Of a stretch of 64,000 nt of DNA, positions 25,233 to 33,575 are shown one piece after another. Source of the DNA: an uncultured Olsenella sp. GTDB taxonomy: Bacteria; Actinomycetota; Coriobacteriia; Coriobacteriales; Atopobiaceae. Location: contig CASEQJ010000008.1 in assembly GCA_949290055.1 (NCBI GenBank), positions 29,078 through 93,077 of the forward strand, read 5' to 3'. Below the pieces are notes generated by a model. That model saw only the letters and a program-made list of their open reading frames with translations. It ran no database searches and was not told where the DNA came from. Numbering within the stretch: the first letter of the stretch is position 1; each line of letters begins with the position of its first letter. Both the position numbers and the translations under genes were made by a program.

Positions 25233-26363
25233 CTACGCCACGGGAAGCGCGGCCATGAACGTGGTGGGGTCGGCGGCGAGCGCCTCGTCGAGAAGCGCCC
25301 GCGCGCCCTCGGCGGTGAGGTCGCGAACCAGGACGGCGCCCGGCCCGTAGGGCTCCGTGTCCCCGAGCTCGGCGGTCGTGCGCAGCACGTAGTCCGCGCG
25401 CAGCAGCGTGGGGTCGTAGGCGAGCGGGCGCGTGAAGTCGTAGACGGGGCGACGGGCGCCGCTCGCGCAGTCGAGCACGTCCTGGACGATCGCGTTGCCG
25501 GTGGGCAGGCTCCCCGCCCCCTGGCCGTAGAACTTGAGCTCGCCGACCGTGGTGGCATCGAGCGTGAGCAGGTTGAAGTTGCCGGGGACGCTCGCCTCGA
25601 GCGAGTCGGCGGCAACGGCGACCGGCTCCACCGCGGCGGCGTAGCGCCCGTCCGCGGCGACGCCGCGACCGAGCAGCTTCACCGTGCGGCCGTGCGCGGC
25701 AAAGAGCTCGAGGTCGGCCTTGGTGAGTGTGCGAATGCCCGACGCGGGGAGGTTCTTCTCGCACGCCACGTCAAAGGCGACGGAGGCGGAGATGATCGTC
25801 TTGTTGAGGACGTCTATGCCGTCAATGTCAGCGGAGGGGTCGCGCTCGGCGTAGCCCAGGCGCTGGGCCTCGGCGAGAACGACGTCGAACTCGGCGCCCT
25901 GCCGGCGCATGGCGTCGACAATGTAGTTGGTCGTGCCGTTCATGATTCCCGAGAAGGACGTGACCTCGTCGATCCTCCGGACCTTCTCGACGCTCGCGAT
26001 CCACGGCACGCCGCCGCCGACGGCGGCCTCGACGAACAGGCCCGCGCCCGACGCCACGGACGCGGCGGCGAACTCGGCAAAGTGGGCCGCCACCACAGCC
26101 TTGTTGGACGTCACGACGTGGCGGCCGGACTCGAGGGCGGCCATGAGGTAGGTGCGCGCCGGCTCGACGCCGCCCATGCACTCGACGACGAGCTCGATCT
26201 CGCCGTCCGCAAGAATGTCGTCATAACTCGCGGTCATGCGGGGGTCGCTCAGGCGGTCCGGCAGCTCGAGGATACGCGTCACCTCGACGCCGTCCACGCG
26301 CTCGGCAATGATCTGGTCCACGCCGCGGCCGACCGTCCCGTAGCCGAGGATGGCAATCTTCAT
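25233..26363 (-). CDS. hom: Homoserine dehydrogenase
   Basis: Reduces aspartate semialdehyde to homoserine. ILGYGTVGRGVDQI is the NAD(P)-binding glycine motif, and VTSNKAVVA, GIMNGTTNYI and AERDPSADIDGIDVLNK are substrate-domain signatures. At 376 residues it is shorter than the 420-440 residues usual for Gram-positive Hom. The C-terminal ACT domain is reduced or absent: after residue 310 only a strand-like DYVLRTTAEL and a helix remain. Feedback control may therefore rest on lysC. It is divergently transcribed from thrC. Confidence 0.94.
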   Translation of the reverse strand: MKIAILGYGTVGRGVDQIIAERVDGVEVTRILELPDRLSDPRMTASYDDILADGEIELVVECMGGVEPARTYLMAALESGRHVVTSNKAVVAAHFAEFAAASVASGAGLFVEAAVGGGVPWIASVEKVRRIDEVTSFSGIMNGTTNYIVDAMRRQGAEFDVVLAEAQRLGYAERDPSADIDGIDVLNKTIISASVAFDVACEKNLPASGIRTLTKADLELFAAHGRTVKLLGRGVAADGRYAAAVEPVAVAADSLEASVPGNFNLLTLDATTVGELKFYGQGAGSLPTGNAIVQDVLDCASGARRPVYDFTRPLAYDPTLLRADYVLRTTAELGDTEPYGPGAVLVRDLTAEGARALLDEALAADPTTFMAALPVA

Positions 26364-26418
26364 GGGCGTCCAATCTTTCGAGTGTGTGTCCGTCGGGCCG
26401 TGCGTCCCGCGCTGCGGC

Positions 26419-26424
26419 TATGAT
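26419..26424 (+). promoter_or_regulatory. Possible -10 element of the thrCB promoter
   Basis: TATGAT at 26419-26424, followed by ACTGG, lies 42 bases before the thrC start in the 102-base divergent gap between hom and thrC. No clear -35 was found, so this is a weak call. Confidence 0.3.
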
Positions 26425-26465
26425 ACTGGCAACAGGGCCGATACCGCCTCAACGCAAGGAGCACC

Positions 26466-27947
26466 ATGTCGTTCTATCACAGCACGCGCTCGGGCGCGAA
26501 TTCCGTAACAAGCAAGCAAGCTATCCTCACCGGAATCGCCCCGGACGGCGGCCTCTACGTCTCCGACGAGCTGGGCGAGAAGCGCCTCTCGCTGGAGGCC
26601 GTGTGCGGCCAGACCTACCACGAGACCGCGCGCCTCGTGCTGGGCACGCTGCTGGGCGACTACACAGGCGACGAGCTCGCCCGCTGCGTGGATGCCGCCT
26701 ACGGGAGCCAGTGGGACGCGCCCGAGATCTGCCCGGTGACCCCGCTCGGCACCGACTGGCTGCTCGAGCTCTACCACGGCCCCACCTGCGCCTTCAAGGA
26801 CGTGGCGCTGCAAATGCTGCCGCAGCTCATGGGCGTGGCGCGCGGCGAGGGCGGCGAGAAGATCATGATCGTGACCGCCACCTCCGGCGACACCGGCAAG
26901 GCCGCGCTCGACGGCTTCGCGGGCGTGGACGGCATGGGAGTCACGGTGTTCTACCCCGCCGGAAAGGTGTCGGACATACAGCGCCTCCAAATGGTGACGC
27001 AGCTCGGCGGCAACGTGGCCGTGTGCGCCGTCAACGGCACCTTCGACGACTGCCAGGGCCAGGTCAAGCGCGTCTTTGCGGACCGCGAGCTGGCCGCCCG
27101 TCTCGCCGAGGACGGCGTGGTGCTCTCGAGCGCCAACTCAATCAACGTCGGCCGCCTCGCACCGCAGGTCACCTACTACTTTGACGCCTACGCGCAGCTC
27201 GTGCGCCGCGAGGCCGTGCGCCCCGGCGACGAGGTCACCTTCTGCGTGCCCACCGGCAACTTCGGCGACGTCCTCGCCGGCTACTACGCCAAGCGCATGG
27301 GCCTGCCGGTCCACCGCCTGATCGTTGCCTCCAACGCCAACGACGTGCTCACGGACTTCCTCACGACCGGCACCTACGACCGCAGGCGCGACTTCCACAA
27401 GACGATCTCGCCCTCCATGGACATACTCGTGTCCTCCAACCTCGAGCGCCTGCTCTACTTCGCCTCCGACGGCGACTGCGAGCTCGTCTCCTCCCTCATG
27501 GCGGACCTTGCCGAGAAGGGCGTCTACACCGTGCCCGAGCGCGTCATGGACGAGATACGCTCCGTGTTCTCCTGCGGCCGCGCCGACGACGAGGCCACGC
27601 GCGCGACGATCCGCGACGCCTGGCGCGAGCTCGACGTCCTTATCGACCCGCACACCGCGGTTGCCAAGAACGTGCTGGACACGACGCCCACCGACGGCAG
27701 CGAGCGCGTCTGCCTCTCCACGGCGAGCCCCTACAAGTTCTGCGCCGACGTCCTGGCGGCGCTGGGCGAGGTCACCGACGGCATGAACGGCTTTGCCTGC
27801 ATGGACGCCCTCGAGCAGCTCACGGGCACCGTGGCGCCGCCGCAGCTCTCCGGGCTGCGCGCCGGCGAGGTTCTGCACGACGACGTCTGCGACCCCGAGC
27901 GCGTGGGCGCCTTCGTCGAGTCCGCCTGCGCGCGGGTGTTCCTGTGA
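26466..27947 (+). CDS. thrC: Threonine synthase
   Basis: A PLP enzyme that converts O-phosphohomoserine to threonine. HGPTCAFKDVALQ contains the PLP-binding lysine, and TATSGDTGKAALDGF is the phosphate-binding loop. The 493-residue length fits the longer (type I) threonine synthases. ATG 26466 has an AAGGAG 4 bases upstream. Its TGA stop overlaps the GTG start of thrB, so the two are translationally coupled. Confidence 0.95.
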   Translation: MSFYHSTRSGANSVTSKQAILTGIAPDGGLYVSDELGEKRLSLEAVCGQTYHETARLVLGTLLGDYTGDELARCVDAAYGSQWDAPEICPVTPLGTDWLLELYHGPTCAFKDVALQMLPQLMGVARGEGGEKIMIVTATSGDTGKAALDGFAGVDGMGVTVFYPAGKVSDIQRLQMVTQLGGNVAVCAVNGTFDDCQGQVKRVFADRELAARLAEDGVVLSSANSINVGRLAPQVTYYFDAYAQLVRREAVRPGDEVTFCVPTGNFGDVLAGYYAKRMGLPVHRLIVASNANDVLTDFLTTGTYDRRRDFHKTISPSMDILVSSNLERLLYFASDGDCELVSSLMADLAEKGVYTVPERVMDEIRSVFSCGRADDEATRATIRDAWRELDVLIDPHTAVAKNVLDTTPTDGSERVCLSTASPYKFCADVLAALGEVTDGMNGFACMDALEQLTGTVAPPQLSGLRAGEVLHDDVCDPERVGAFVESACARVFL

Positions 27948-28852
27948 TCGGGGCCGACGGGAGGGAGCGCCCGGTCGCGATCGTGCGCGTGCCCGCGACG
28001 AGCGCGAACGTGGGCGTGGGCTTTGACTGCCTTGGCCTTGCGCTCGACCTCACGGCGACGTTTCTCATGACGCCCGCGGAGCAACTCGAGATCGTGGGCT
28101 GCGAGGAGCGCTTCCGTGGGGAGGACAACCTCGTCTGGCAGAGCTACCTCGACGCGTGCGCGCGCCTCGGCGTGGAGCCAACGCCGCTGCACATAACGAT
28201 TCTCTCCCCCATACCGCTCTCGGGCGGCCTGGGGTCGAGCTCCGCCTGCGTGATCGCGGGCATAGCCGGCGCCATGGCGCTCTCGGGGGACGGCTTTGAC
28301 CGCGAGCGCGCCCTCGAGCTCGCCTGCTCCGAGGAGGGCCACCCCGACAACGTGGCGCCGGCGCTGCTCGGCGGGCTCGTGAGCTCGTTCGTGAGCGACG
28401 GGCAGACCACCTCCACGCGCATGGACGTGGCTGACAACCTGCGCTTTGTTGCCATTGCGCCGCCCTATGAGGTGCGCACGGCCGACGCGCGGCGCGTGCT
28501 GCCGGAGGAGGTCTCGCGCGAGACGGCCGTCTGGCAAATGGGCCGGTGCGTGGCCACGGTGCGCGCGCTCGAGCTCGGTGACGCGGAGCTGCTCTCCAAG
28601 GCGTGCCACGACCGGCTGCACGAGCCGTACCGCGCCAAGCTGATCCCGGACTACGAGGCCCTGCGGGCTGCGGCGCTCGGGGCCGGCGCGTGCGCGTTCA
28701 TGATCTCCGGCTCCGGGTCCACGATGCTCGCGGTTGCTGACGGCGACGAGGTCGCCGGGCGCGTGGCGGCGGCGCTTGCCGAGGCATGCCCCGGGTACTG
28801 GCTGCGCACCCTGCCCGCCAACACCCTCGGCACCACCGTCGAGGTCCACTAG
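27944..28852 (+). CDS. thrB: Homoserine kinase
   Basis: GHMP-family kinase that phosphorylates homoserine with ATP, providing the substrate of ThrC. VPATSANVGVGFDCLG is the N-terminal substrate motif, PLSGGLGSSSACVIAG the ATP-binding glycine/serine loop and ISGSGSTMLAV the C-terminal GHMP motif. The start is the GTG at 27944, overlapping the thrC stop (GTGA). 302 residues is a normal length. Confidence 0.95.
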   Translation: MIGADGRERPVAIVRVPATSANVGVGFDCLGLALDLTATFLMTPAEQLEIVGCEERFRGEDNLVWQSYLDACARLGVEPTPLHITILSPIPLSGGLGSSSACVIAGIAGAMALSGDGFDRERALELACSEEGHPDNVAPALLGGLVSSFVSDGQTTSTRMDVADNLRFVAIAPPYEVRTADARRVLPEEVSRETAVWQMGRCVATVRALELGDAELLSKACHDRLHEPYRAKLIPDYEALRAAALGAGACAFMISGSGSTMLAVADGDEVAGRVAAALAEACPGYWLRTLPANTLGTTVEVH

Positions 28853-28875
28853 CCGCACGTACTTCTCGCCCGTCC

Positions 28876-28970
28876 GCGGCCCGACGCCCTTCTCGCCCGA
28901 CGCCCCTCTCGTGCACTTGCGGCCCGACGCCCTTCTCGCCCGACGCCCCTCTCGTGCACCCGCGGCCCTG
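28876..28970. repeat. 43-bp tandem direct repeat, 2.2 copies
   Basis: Two consecutive, almost identical 43-base units (28876-28918 and 28919-28961; last two bases TT versus CC), then the start of a third. Each contains the words CTTCTCGCC and CCTCTCGTGC. The array lies between thrB and the dispersed palindromic element copy 2. It is not a CRISPR array: the units abut with no unique spacers. Confidence 0.7.
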
Positions 28971-28976
28971 CCCCCA

Positions 28977-29097
28977 TGTTTTGGGCAACATCTTTGATGC
29001 GCTGACACGTTCAAGCGGGTTTTGCATAAGAGATGTTGCCCACAACGTTGAAAAGCATGGCCATTCAGGTTGGCAGCATAAAACGTTTGCCCCAAAA
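28977..29097. repeat. Dispersed palindromic element, copy 2
   Basis: Left end TGTTTTGGGCAACATCTTTG, right end ATAAAACGTTTGCCCCAAAA. An internal inverted copy of the left end (GCATAAGAGATGTTGCCCA, from 29024) makes a second possible hairpin. It is located between the convergent ends of thrB and the nuclease-like gene. Confidence 0.65.
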
Positions 29098-29163
29098 GCC
29101 GAAGAATCACCCTGGAATCAGTGCCTCGCCGCGCACGCAAAGCCCCTCGCCCCAAAACCGTGG

Positions 29164-30261
29164 CTACGCAGCCAGTGTGGACCCCGCGGCCGCGCGCATG
29201 TCGTCAATGAACCGCAGAAGACGGTTTCGCAGCCCGACCTGCCGTGTCGCGTCCCGCGCCCCAGGCTGCCGCCAGCGCCGCCCCAGCCCCGTCGTCACCG
29301 ACTTGGCAACCTCGTCCATAAGCGACGCCCGCTCGAGCATGGAACGGTCTACCTCGACCACCTTCCAGCCGTCCGCCCCGAGGACGTTCCCCTTGCGCCG
29401 GTCATACGAGCGGCGGCTGCGCAGCTTGTGCTGTGCACCCTGAAACTCCGCCACGAGCCCATACCCCTCCCAGCTCAAATCGCAGACGAACTCGTCTATG
29501 CCAAAGAGCCTGGCTGCCTCCGCCCCAAGCCGCACGCTCGCGTTCAGCCGCGCGGGCGGGAGCCCGTAGCCGCCCATGCGTCGCGGCATGGTGAGAACCA
29601 TGGACAGCACCGCCTCCTCCGGCGAGGCGGCGCCGTCGCGAACGTGCGCGAGCGCGGCGCGTGCCTTGCGCAGGCCCCACGGCATGCCCTCGCCGCGACT
29701 CGCCCGAAGCGCCTCAAGTCGATCGAGGTACGCCTCGAGGCGCTCCGTGCTGGTGAGCGCCGGACAGTTGCAGAAGCCGTGCTCCCCCATGCCGTGGGCG
29801 AAGCAGCCGCAGAGCTCGTGACCATACAGGACGAGCAGCTCTTCGCTCAGAGCGCGCGCCGCCTGCAGGAAGGTGAGCTCGGGGCACGTCACCATGATTC
29901 CCTCGTCAAGCCCAAAGAACGAGCCCACGGGATAGGACCCCGTCATGAGGTGGCACGTGGCACCCGCTATGAAGCGGCGCCCCCTCTGCCGGGACACGCA
30001 GAGGTCAAGGGTGGCCGGCGCCTCGGTGAGCGCGAGGCGGGCCTGCGTGACAAGCGCTCCGTCAACGGTCTCCGGGACCTTGCTCGCGCGGGTCCGGCGC
30101 GGCATGGAGCCCAGGTCGATTCCTTCGCCGCGCTCAAAGAGCAGCCGCACGAGCAGAGGCGGTCGCGTCGCTGTGGGAGGATTGGCCTCCGCCACGCGCC
30201 GGCCGACGGCCCGCCACACCCACTGCGCGGTCTCGAACCCCAAAAGCAGCCTCTCGCCCAT
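29164..30261 (-). CDS. Unrecognised protein with a possible endonuclease-like C-terminus
   Basis: A 365-residue protein. The first 230 residues are not recognisable apart from a Cys-rich stretch (ELCGCFAHGMGEHGFCNC) that could bind metal. Residues about 255-330, including FVCDLSWEGYGLVAEFQGAQ and GWKVVEVDRSMLERASLM, resemble DUF559/Vsr-like PD-(D/E)xK folds with D, E-x-Q and basic residues in the expected order. A DNA-related role is possible but unproven. It stands alone between intergenic repeat elements. Confidence 0.6.
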   Translation of the reverse strand: MGERLLLGFETAQWVWRAVGRRVAEANPPTATRPPLLVRLLFERGEGIDLGSMPRRTRASKVPETVDGALVTQARLALTEAPATLDLCVSRQRGRRFIAGATCHLMTGSYPVGSFFGLDEGIMVTCPELTFLQAARALSEELLVLYGHELCGCFAHGMGEHGFCNCPALTSTERLEAYLDRLEALRASRGEGMPWGLRKARAALAHVRDGAASPEEAVLSMVLTMPRRMGGYGLPPARLNASVRLGAEAARLFGIDEFVCDLSWEGYGLVAEFQGAQHKLRSRRSYDRRKGNVLGADGWKVVEVDRSMLERASLMDEVAKSVTTGLGRRWRQPGARDATRQVGLRNRLLRFIDDMRAAAGSTLAA

Positions 30262-30533
30262 CCCTGCCCCTCTCCCCTATCGTGCCCGCAGCATATCCGT
30301 CGGGTGCGAATGGGGTACAGGGGGCCAGCTGAAACCCTCGTGTCAGTCAGGTGTAATGTAACGTCGTGCCTCATAAATGCACTATTTGGTTTCAGTTTGC
30401 ATAGTTCTTCTCGCCACGGAGAAGGCATCGTGGCGCGCCTTCACGGACTCTCCAGATTGGCGAGAAACACGAGCTTTTGAGGAACTGGCTCCCCCTGCGC
30501 ACGGGACGAGAAGGTTTTCGAAGGTCTTCTCCA

Positions 30534-30655
30534 TGTTTTGGGGCAAATCATTTATGCCAACAAGCGGGACGGCCGTGTTTCACAAGGTTGTGGGCAACAC
30601 GTTTGATGCAAAACCCGCGCCAAGGCGGCAGCCCATCAAAGTTGTTGCCCAATAC
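30534..30655. repeat. Dispersed palindromic element, copy 3
   Basis: Left end TGTTTTGGGGCAAATCATTT, right end CATCAAAGTTGTTGCCCAAT, with an internal TTGTGGGCAACACGTTTGAT that can pair with the right end. It is followed (30685-30800) by several copies of the word GCGAGAAG, including a 34-base segment repeated twice. The surrounding 30262-30579 shows nothing else gene-like. Confidence 0.6.
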
Positions 30656-31557
30656 ATGCAAGTTGGCTTGCGATCCGGAGAAGAGCGGAAAAGGCGGGCG
30701 AGAAGAGCGGCAGGCGAGAAGGACAAACGGGCTGTGGGCGAGAAGAGCGGCGGGCGAGAAGGACAAACGAAGCGCAAGCGAGAAGGACCTCGGCGCAAAA
30801 AAACGGCGACGGACCCGGGAGGAGGAGTGGTCCGTCGCCGCCTGACGCCATAGGTGTAGGAGGCGCTACCCGCCGAGGTACGCCTTGCGGACGTCGTCGT
30901 CCACCAGGAGCTCTTGATCGTGCCGATCTCGAGCACGTAGGCGCGGTCAGCGATCGAGAGCGCCATGTTGGCGTTCTGCTCGACCAGAAGAATCGTCGTT
31001 CCCGCCTCGTTCAGCTGCTTCACAATGTCAAAGATCTCCTGCACCAGAATCGGCGCGAGACCCATGGACGGCTCGTCGAGCATGAGCAGGCGCGGACGGC
31101 TCATGAGGGCGCGCCCCATGGCCAGCATTTGCTGCTCGCCGCCCGAGAGCGTGCCGGCCACCTGGCCGCGGCGCTCCTTCAGGCGTGGGAAGTGCGCGTA
31201 GACCTTCTCGAGCGTCTCCCCGTTCTCGGCGTCCGAGCGCGTGTACCCGCCCATTTCAAGGTTCTCCGCCACGGTCATTTGCGTGAAGACGCGCCGACCC
31301 TCGGGGCAGAGCGCCATGCCACGGCCCACGACCTTGTGCGCGGGCACGCCCACCACAGACGCGCCGTCAAACTCCACGGAGCCCGACTCGGGCTTGATCA
31401 GCCCGGCCACGGTGTTGAGCGTCGTCGACTTGCCGGCGCCGTTCGCGCCAATCAGCGTCACGATCTCGCCCTCGTTGATGTCGAAGGAGATTCCGCGCAC
31501 CGCCTTGATCGCCCCATAGGAGACGTGCAGGTCCTGTACGGAAAGCAGGGACGCCAT
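30580..31557 (-). CDS. livF: LivF, branched-chain amino-acid ABC transporter ATPase, frameshifted C-terminus
   Basis: ATPase of a high-affinity branched-chain amino-acid importer. Walker A is GANGAGKST, the signature LSGGEQQMLAMGRAL and Walker B LLMLDEP, all intact. After RAYVLEIGTIK (near 30915) the frame shifts: the normal ending ELLVDDDVRKAYLGG is encoded in another frame and would stop at 30866-30868. The present frame instead reads on for about 95 Arg/Pro/Ser-rich residues through intergenic repeats to 30580. A small deletion or a sequence error is the likely cause. The core fold (about 215 residues) is unaffected, so function may persist. It starts directly after livG. Confidence 0.88.
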   Translation of the reverse strand: MASLLSVQDLHVSYGAIKAVRGISFDINEGEIVTLIGANGAGKSTTLNTVAGLIKPESGSVEFDGASVVGVPAHKVVGRGMALCPEGRRVFTQMTVAENLEMGGYTRSDAENGETLEKVYAHFPRLKERRGQVAGTLSGGEQQMLAMGRALMSRPRLLMLDEPSMGLAPILVQEIFDIVKQLNEAGTTILLVEQNANMALSIADRAYVLEIGTIKSSWWTTTSARRTSAGSASYTYGVRRRRTTPPPGSVAVFLRRGPSRLRFVCPSRPPLFSPTARLSFSPAALLARLFRSSPDRKPTCMYWATTLMGCRLGAGFASNVLPTTL

Positions 31558-31558
31558 C

Positions 31559-32413
31559 CTACTTCACCTCCTGCTTGCCGAGATACGCCTCTATGACGCG
31601 CGGGTCGTTCTGGATCTGCTCGGGGGTGCCCTTGGCAATGATCTTGCCGTAGTCCAGCACGCCCACGACCTCGCAGACGCCCATGACGAGCGACATGTCG
31701 TGCTCGATCAGAAGGATCGCGATCTGGAACTCGTCGCGGATCTTCTGAATGTTCTCCATGAGCTCCTCGGTCTCCGCCGGGTTCATGCCGGCGGCGGGCT
31801 CGTCGAGCAGCAGCACCTTGGGACCGGTCGCCAGCGCGCGCAGAATCTCAAGGCGGCGCTGGGCGCCATAGGGAAGGTTACCCGCCTGCGTGTCCGCGTA
31901 CTTGCGCATGTCGAATATGTCCAGCAGCTCGAGCGCGCGCTCGTGGAACTCGGCCTCCTGCCTCCAGTGGCCGGGCAGACGCAGCATGTCCGTGATCAGG
32001 TGCGTGCTCATGGTGTTGCCAAAGCCCACCAGCACGTTCTGCTCGACGGTCATCTGCGAGAACAGGCGAATGTTCTGGAACGTGCGGGCAATGCCCATGC
32101 GGTTGACCTCGGCCACAGACTTGCCCGCCGTGTCGTAGCCGTCGATCAGCACGGTGCCGCGCGTCGGCTTGTAGACGTTGGTCAGCAGGTTGAAGATCGT
32201 GGTCTTGCCGGCGCCGTTGGGGCCGATCAGACCGGAGATCTCGGTCTTGCCCATGGCAATGTTGAAGTCGTCCACGGCGGTGAGGCCACCGAAGTCGATT
32301 CCCAGGTGCTCGGCCTGCAGCACCGGAATGGTGCCGAGGTCGCGCTCGGGAATGAGGTTGGGCGTCTCCATCTGCACGAGGACGGAGCGGCGCTTCCTCT
32401 TATCGCTCGGCAT
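31559..32413 (-). CDS. livG: LivG, branched-chain amino-acid ABC transporter ATPase
   Basis: Partner ATPase of LivF. GPNGAGKTT is Walker A, QNIRLFSQMTVEQNV the LivG-type region, LPYGAQRRLEILRAL the signature and VLLLDEPAAGMNPAE Walker B plus the D-loop. The 284-residue length is normal, with an extra 25-residue N-terminal leader. The start overlaps the end of livM by 14 bases. Confidence 0.94.
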   Translation of the reverse strand: MPSDKRKRRSVLVQMETPNLIPERDLGTIPVLQAEHLGIDFGGLTAVDDFNIAMGKTEISGLIGPNGAGKTTIFNLLTNVYKPTRGTVLIDGYDTAGKSVAEVNRMGIARTFQNIRLFSQMTVEQNVLVGFGNTMSTHLITDMLRLPGHWRQEAEFHERALELLDIFDMRKYADTQAGNLPYGAQRRLEILRALATGPKVLLLDEPAAGMNPAETEELMENIQKIRDEFQIAILLIEHDMSLVMGVCEVVGVLDYGKIIAKGTPEQIQNDPRVIEAYLGKQEVK

Positions 32414-33563
32414 GAGCGCTCACCTCCTCTCCGTCCTTCTCGGCCGCGGGCTTGTCGTCACGCCTCTTCCAGGGGAAGTCCCGGTTCATGACGCGCTCGA
32501 TCACGCGGGAGAGCGAGAAGTCGTAGGAGCCGAGAAGACCCTGCGGCCGGAAGATCATGACTATGATCAGCACCACGGCGTAGGCAATCATGCGGTACTC
32601 GGAGAACGCGCGCAGCGCCTCGGGAAGGATCGTGAGGACCGTGGCGGAGAGCGCAGAGCCGAGCATGGAGCCCATGCCACCGAGGACCACCATGACCAGG
32701 ATCTCGATCGACTTCATGAAGCCAAAGACCGCCGGCTGCAGCACGCCGACGCAGCCCGCGTACAAGCCGCCGGCCACGCCCGCAAAGAACGCGGACACGA
32801 CGAAGGCAAGCGTCTTGTAGTACGTGGTGTTGACGCCCGTGGCCTCGGCCGCGATCTCGTTGTCGCGAATCGCCAGGATCGCGCGGCCGTGCCGGGACTT
32901 CATCATGGTGTGGATCAGAAAGCACACCACCGCGACGCAGCCAAACACGAGCAGGAAGCTCGAGAAGCCCGGAATGCCCGTGAGGCCGGCCGCGCCGCCC
33001 GTGAGCTCAAAGCCCAGCACGTCGTCAATGTTGAGCATGACGACGCGAATGATCTCGGCGAAGGCAAGCGTAATGATTGCGAGGTAGTCGCCTTTCAGAC
33101 GCAGGGCGGGAATGCCGATGACGATGCCGGCCACCGCCGCGCACAAACCGCCGACGACAAGGCCGCCGATCACGAGGACCAGCGCCATGGGCGTGCCGGT
33201 CACGAAGTCGCGCGCGCCGACGCCGAGCACCTCGCTCATGCGGATTATGAAGATCGAGCAGCCATAGGCGCCCATTGACATGAAGCCGGCATGGCCGAGC
33301 GGCAGCTGGCCCAGGTAGCCGGTCGCAATGTTCAGCGAGACGGCGAGGATTATGTAGATTCCCACCTGCTCGAGCACCGTGGACTGGTAGCGGTTGATGG
33401 CGCCGCCGTCGATCATGAGCTCGCCCAGGACGAGAAGGACGAGCACCACGACGGCGTTGATCGCATAGCGCGCGGGCATTGGGAGGCGGCGGTACACGCC
33501 GGTGTCGCCCTTGGAGGCGCTGGCGGAAATGACGGGCTTATCCTCGGTCTTTTCGTGTCTCAT
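32400..33563 (-). CDS. livM: LivM, branched-chain amino-acid ABC transporter permease
   Basis: Integral membrane permease with about nine hydrophobic spans. SLNIATGYLGQLPLGHAGFMSMGAY is the conserved N-terminal family region and RLKGDYLAIITLAFAEI the conserved central one. ATG 33563 is preferred to a GTG six bases upstream because it is better spaced from a GGGGGTGTG. About 387 residues. Confidence 0.93.
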   Translation of the reverse strand: MRHEKTEDKPVISASASKGDTGVYRRLPMPARYAINAVVVLVLLVLGELMIDGGAINRYQSTVLEQVGIYIILAVSLNIATGYLGQLPLGHAGFMSMGAYGCSIFIIRMSEVLGVGARDFVTGTPMALVLVIGGLVVGGLCAAVAGIVIGIPALRLKGDYLAIITLAFAEIIRVVMLNIDDVLGFELTGGAAGLTGIPGFSSFLLVFGCVAVVCFLIHTMMKSRHGRAILAIRDNEIAAEATGVNTTYYKTLAFVVSAFFAGVAGGLYAGCVGVLQPAVFGFMKSIEILVMVVLGGMGSMLGSALSATVLTILPEALRAFSEYRMIAYAVVLIIVMIFRPQGLLGSYDFSLSRVIERVMNRDFPWKRRDDKPAAEKDGEEVSAHAER

Positions 33564-33575
33564 GCTCACACCCCC

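Noticed and set aside
23884..25764. A longer 626-codon version of lysC
   Set aside because: The extra N-terminal part is an out-of-frame copy of hom; the family start MIKIAKFGG is at 25215 after a plausible ribosome site.
28876..28961. Tandem repeat as a mini CRISPR
   Set aside because: The 43-base units abut directly and have no spacer.
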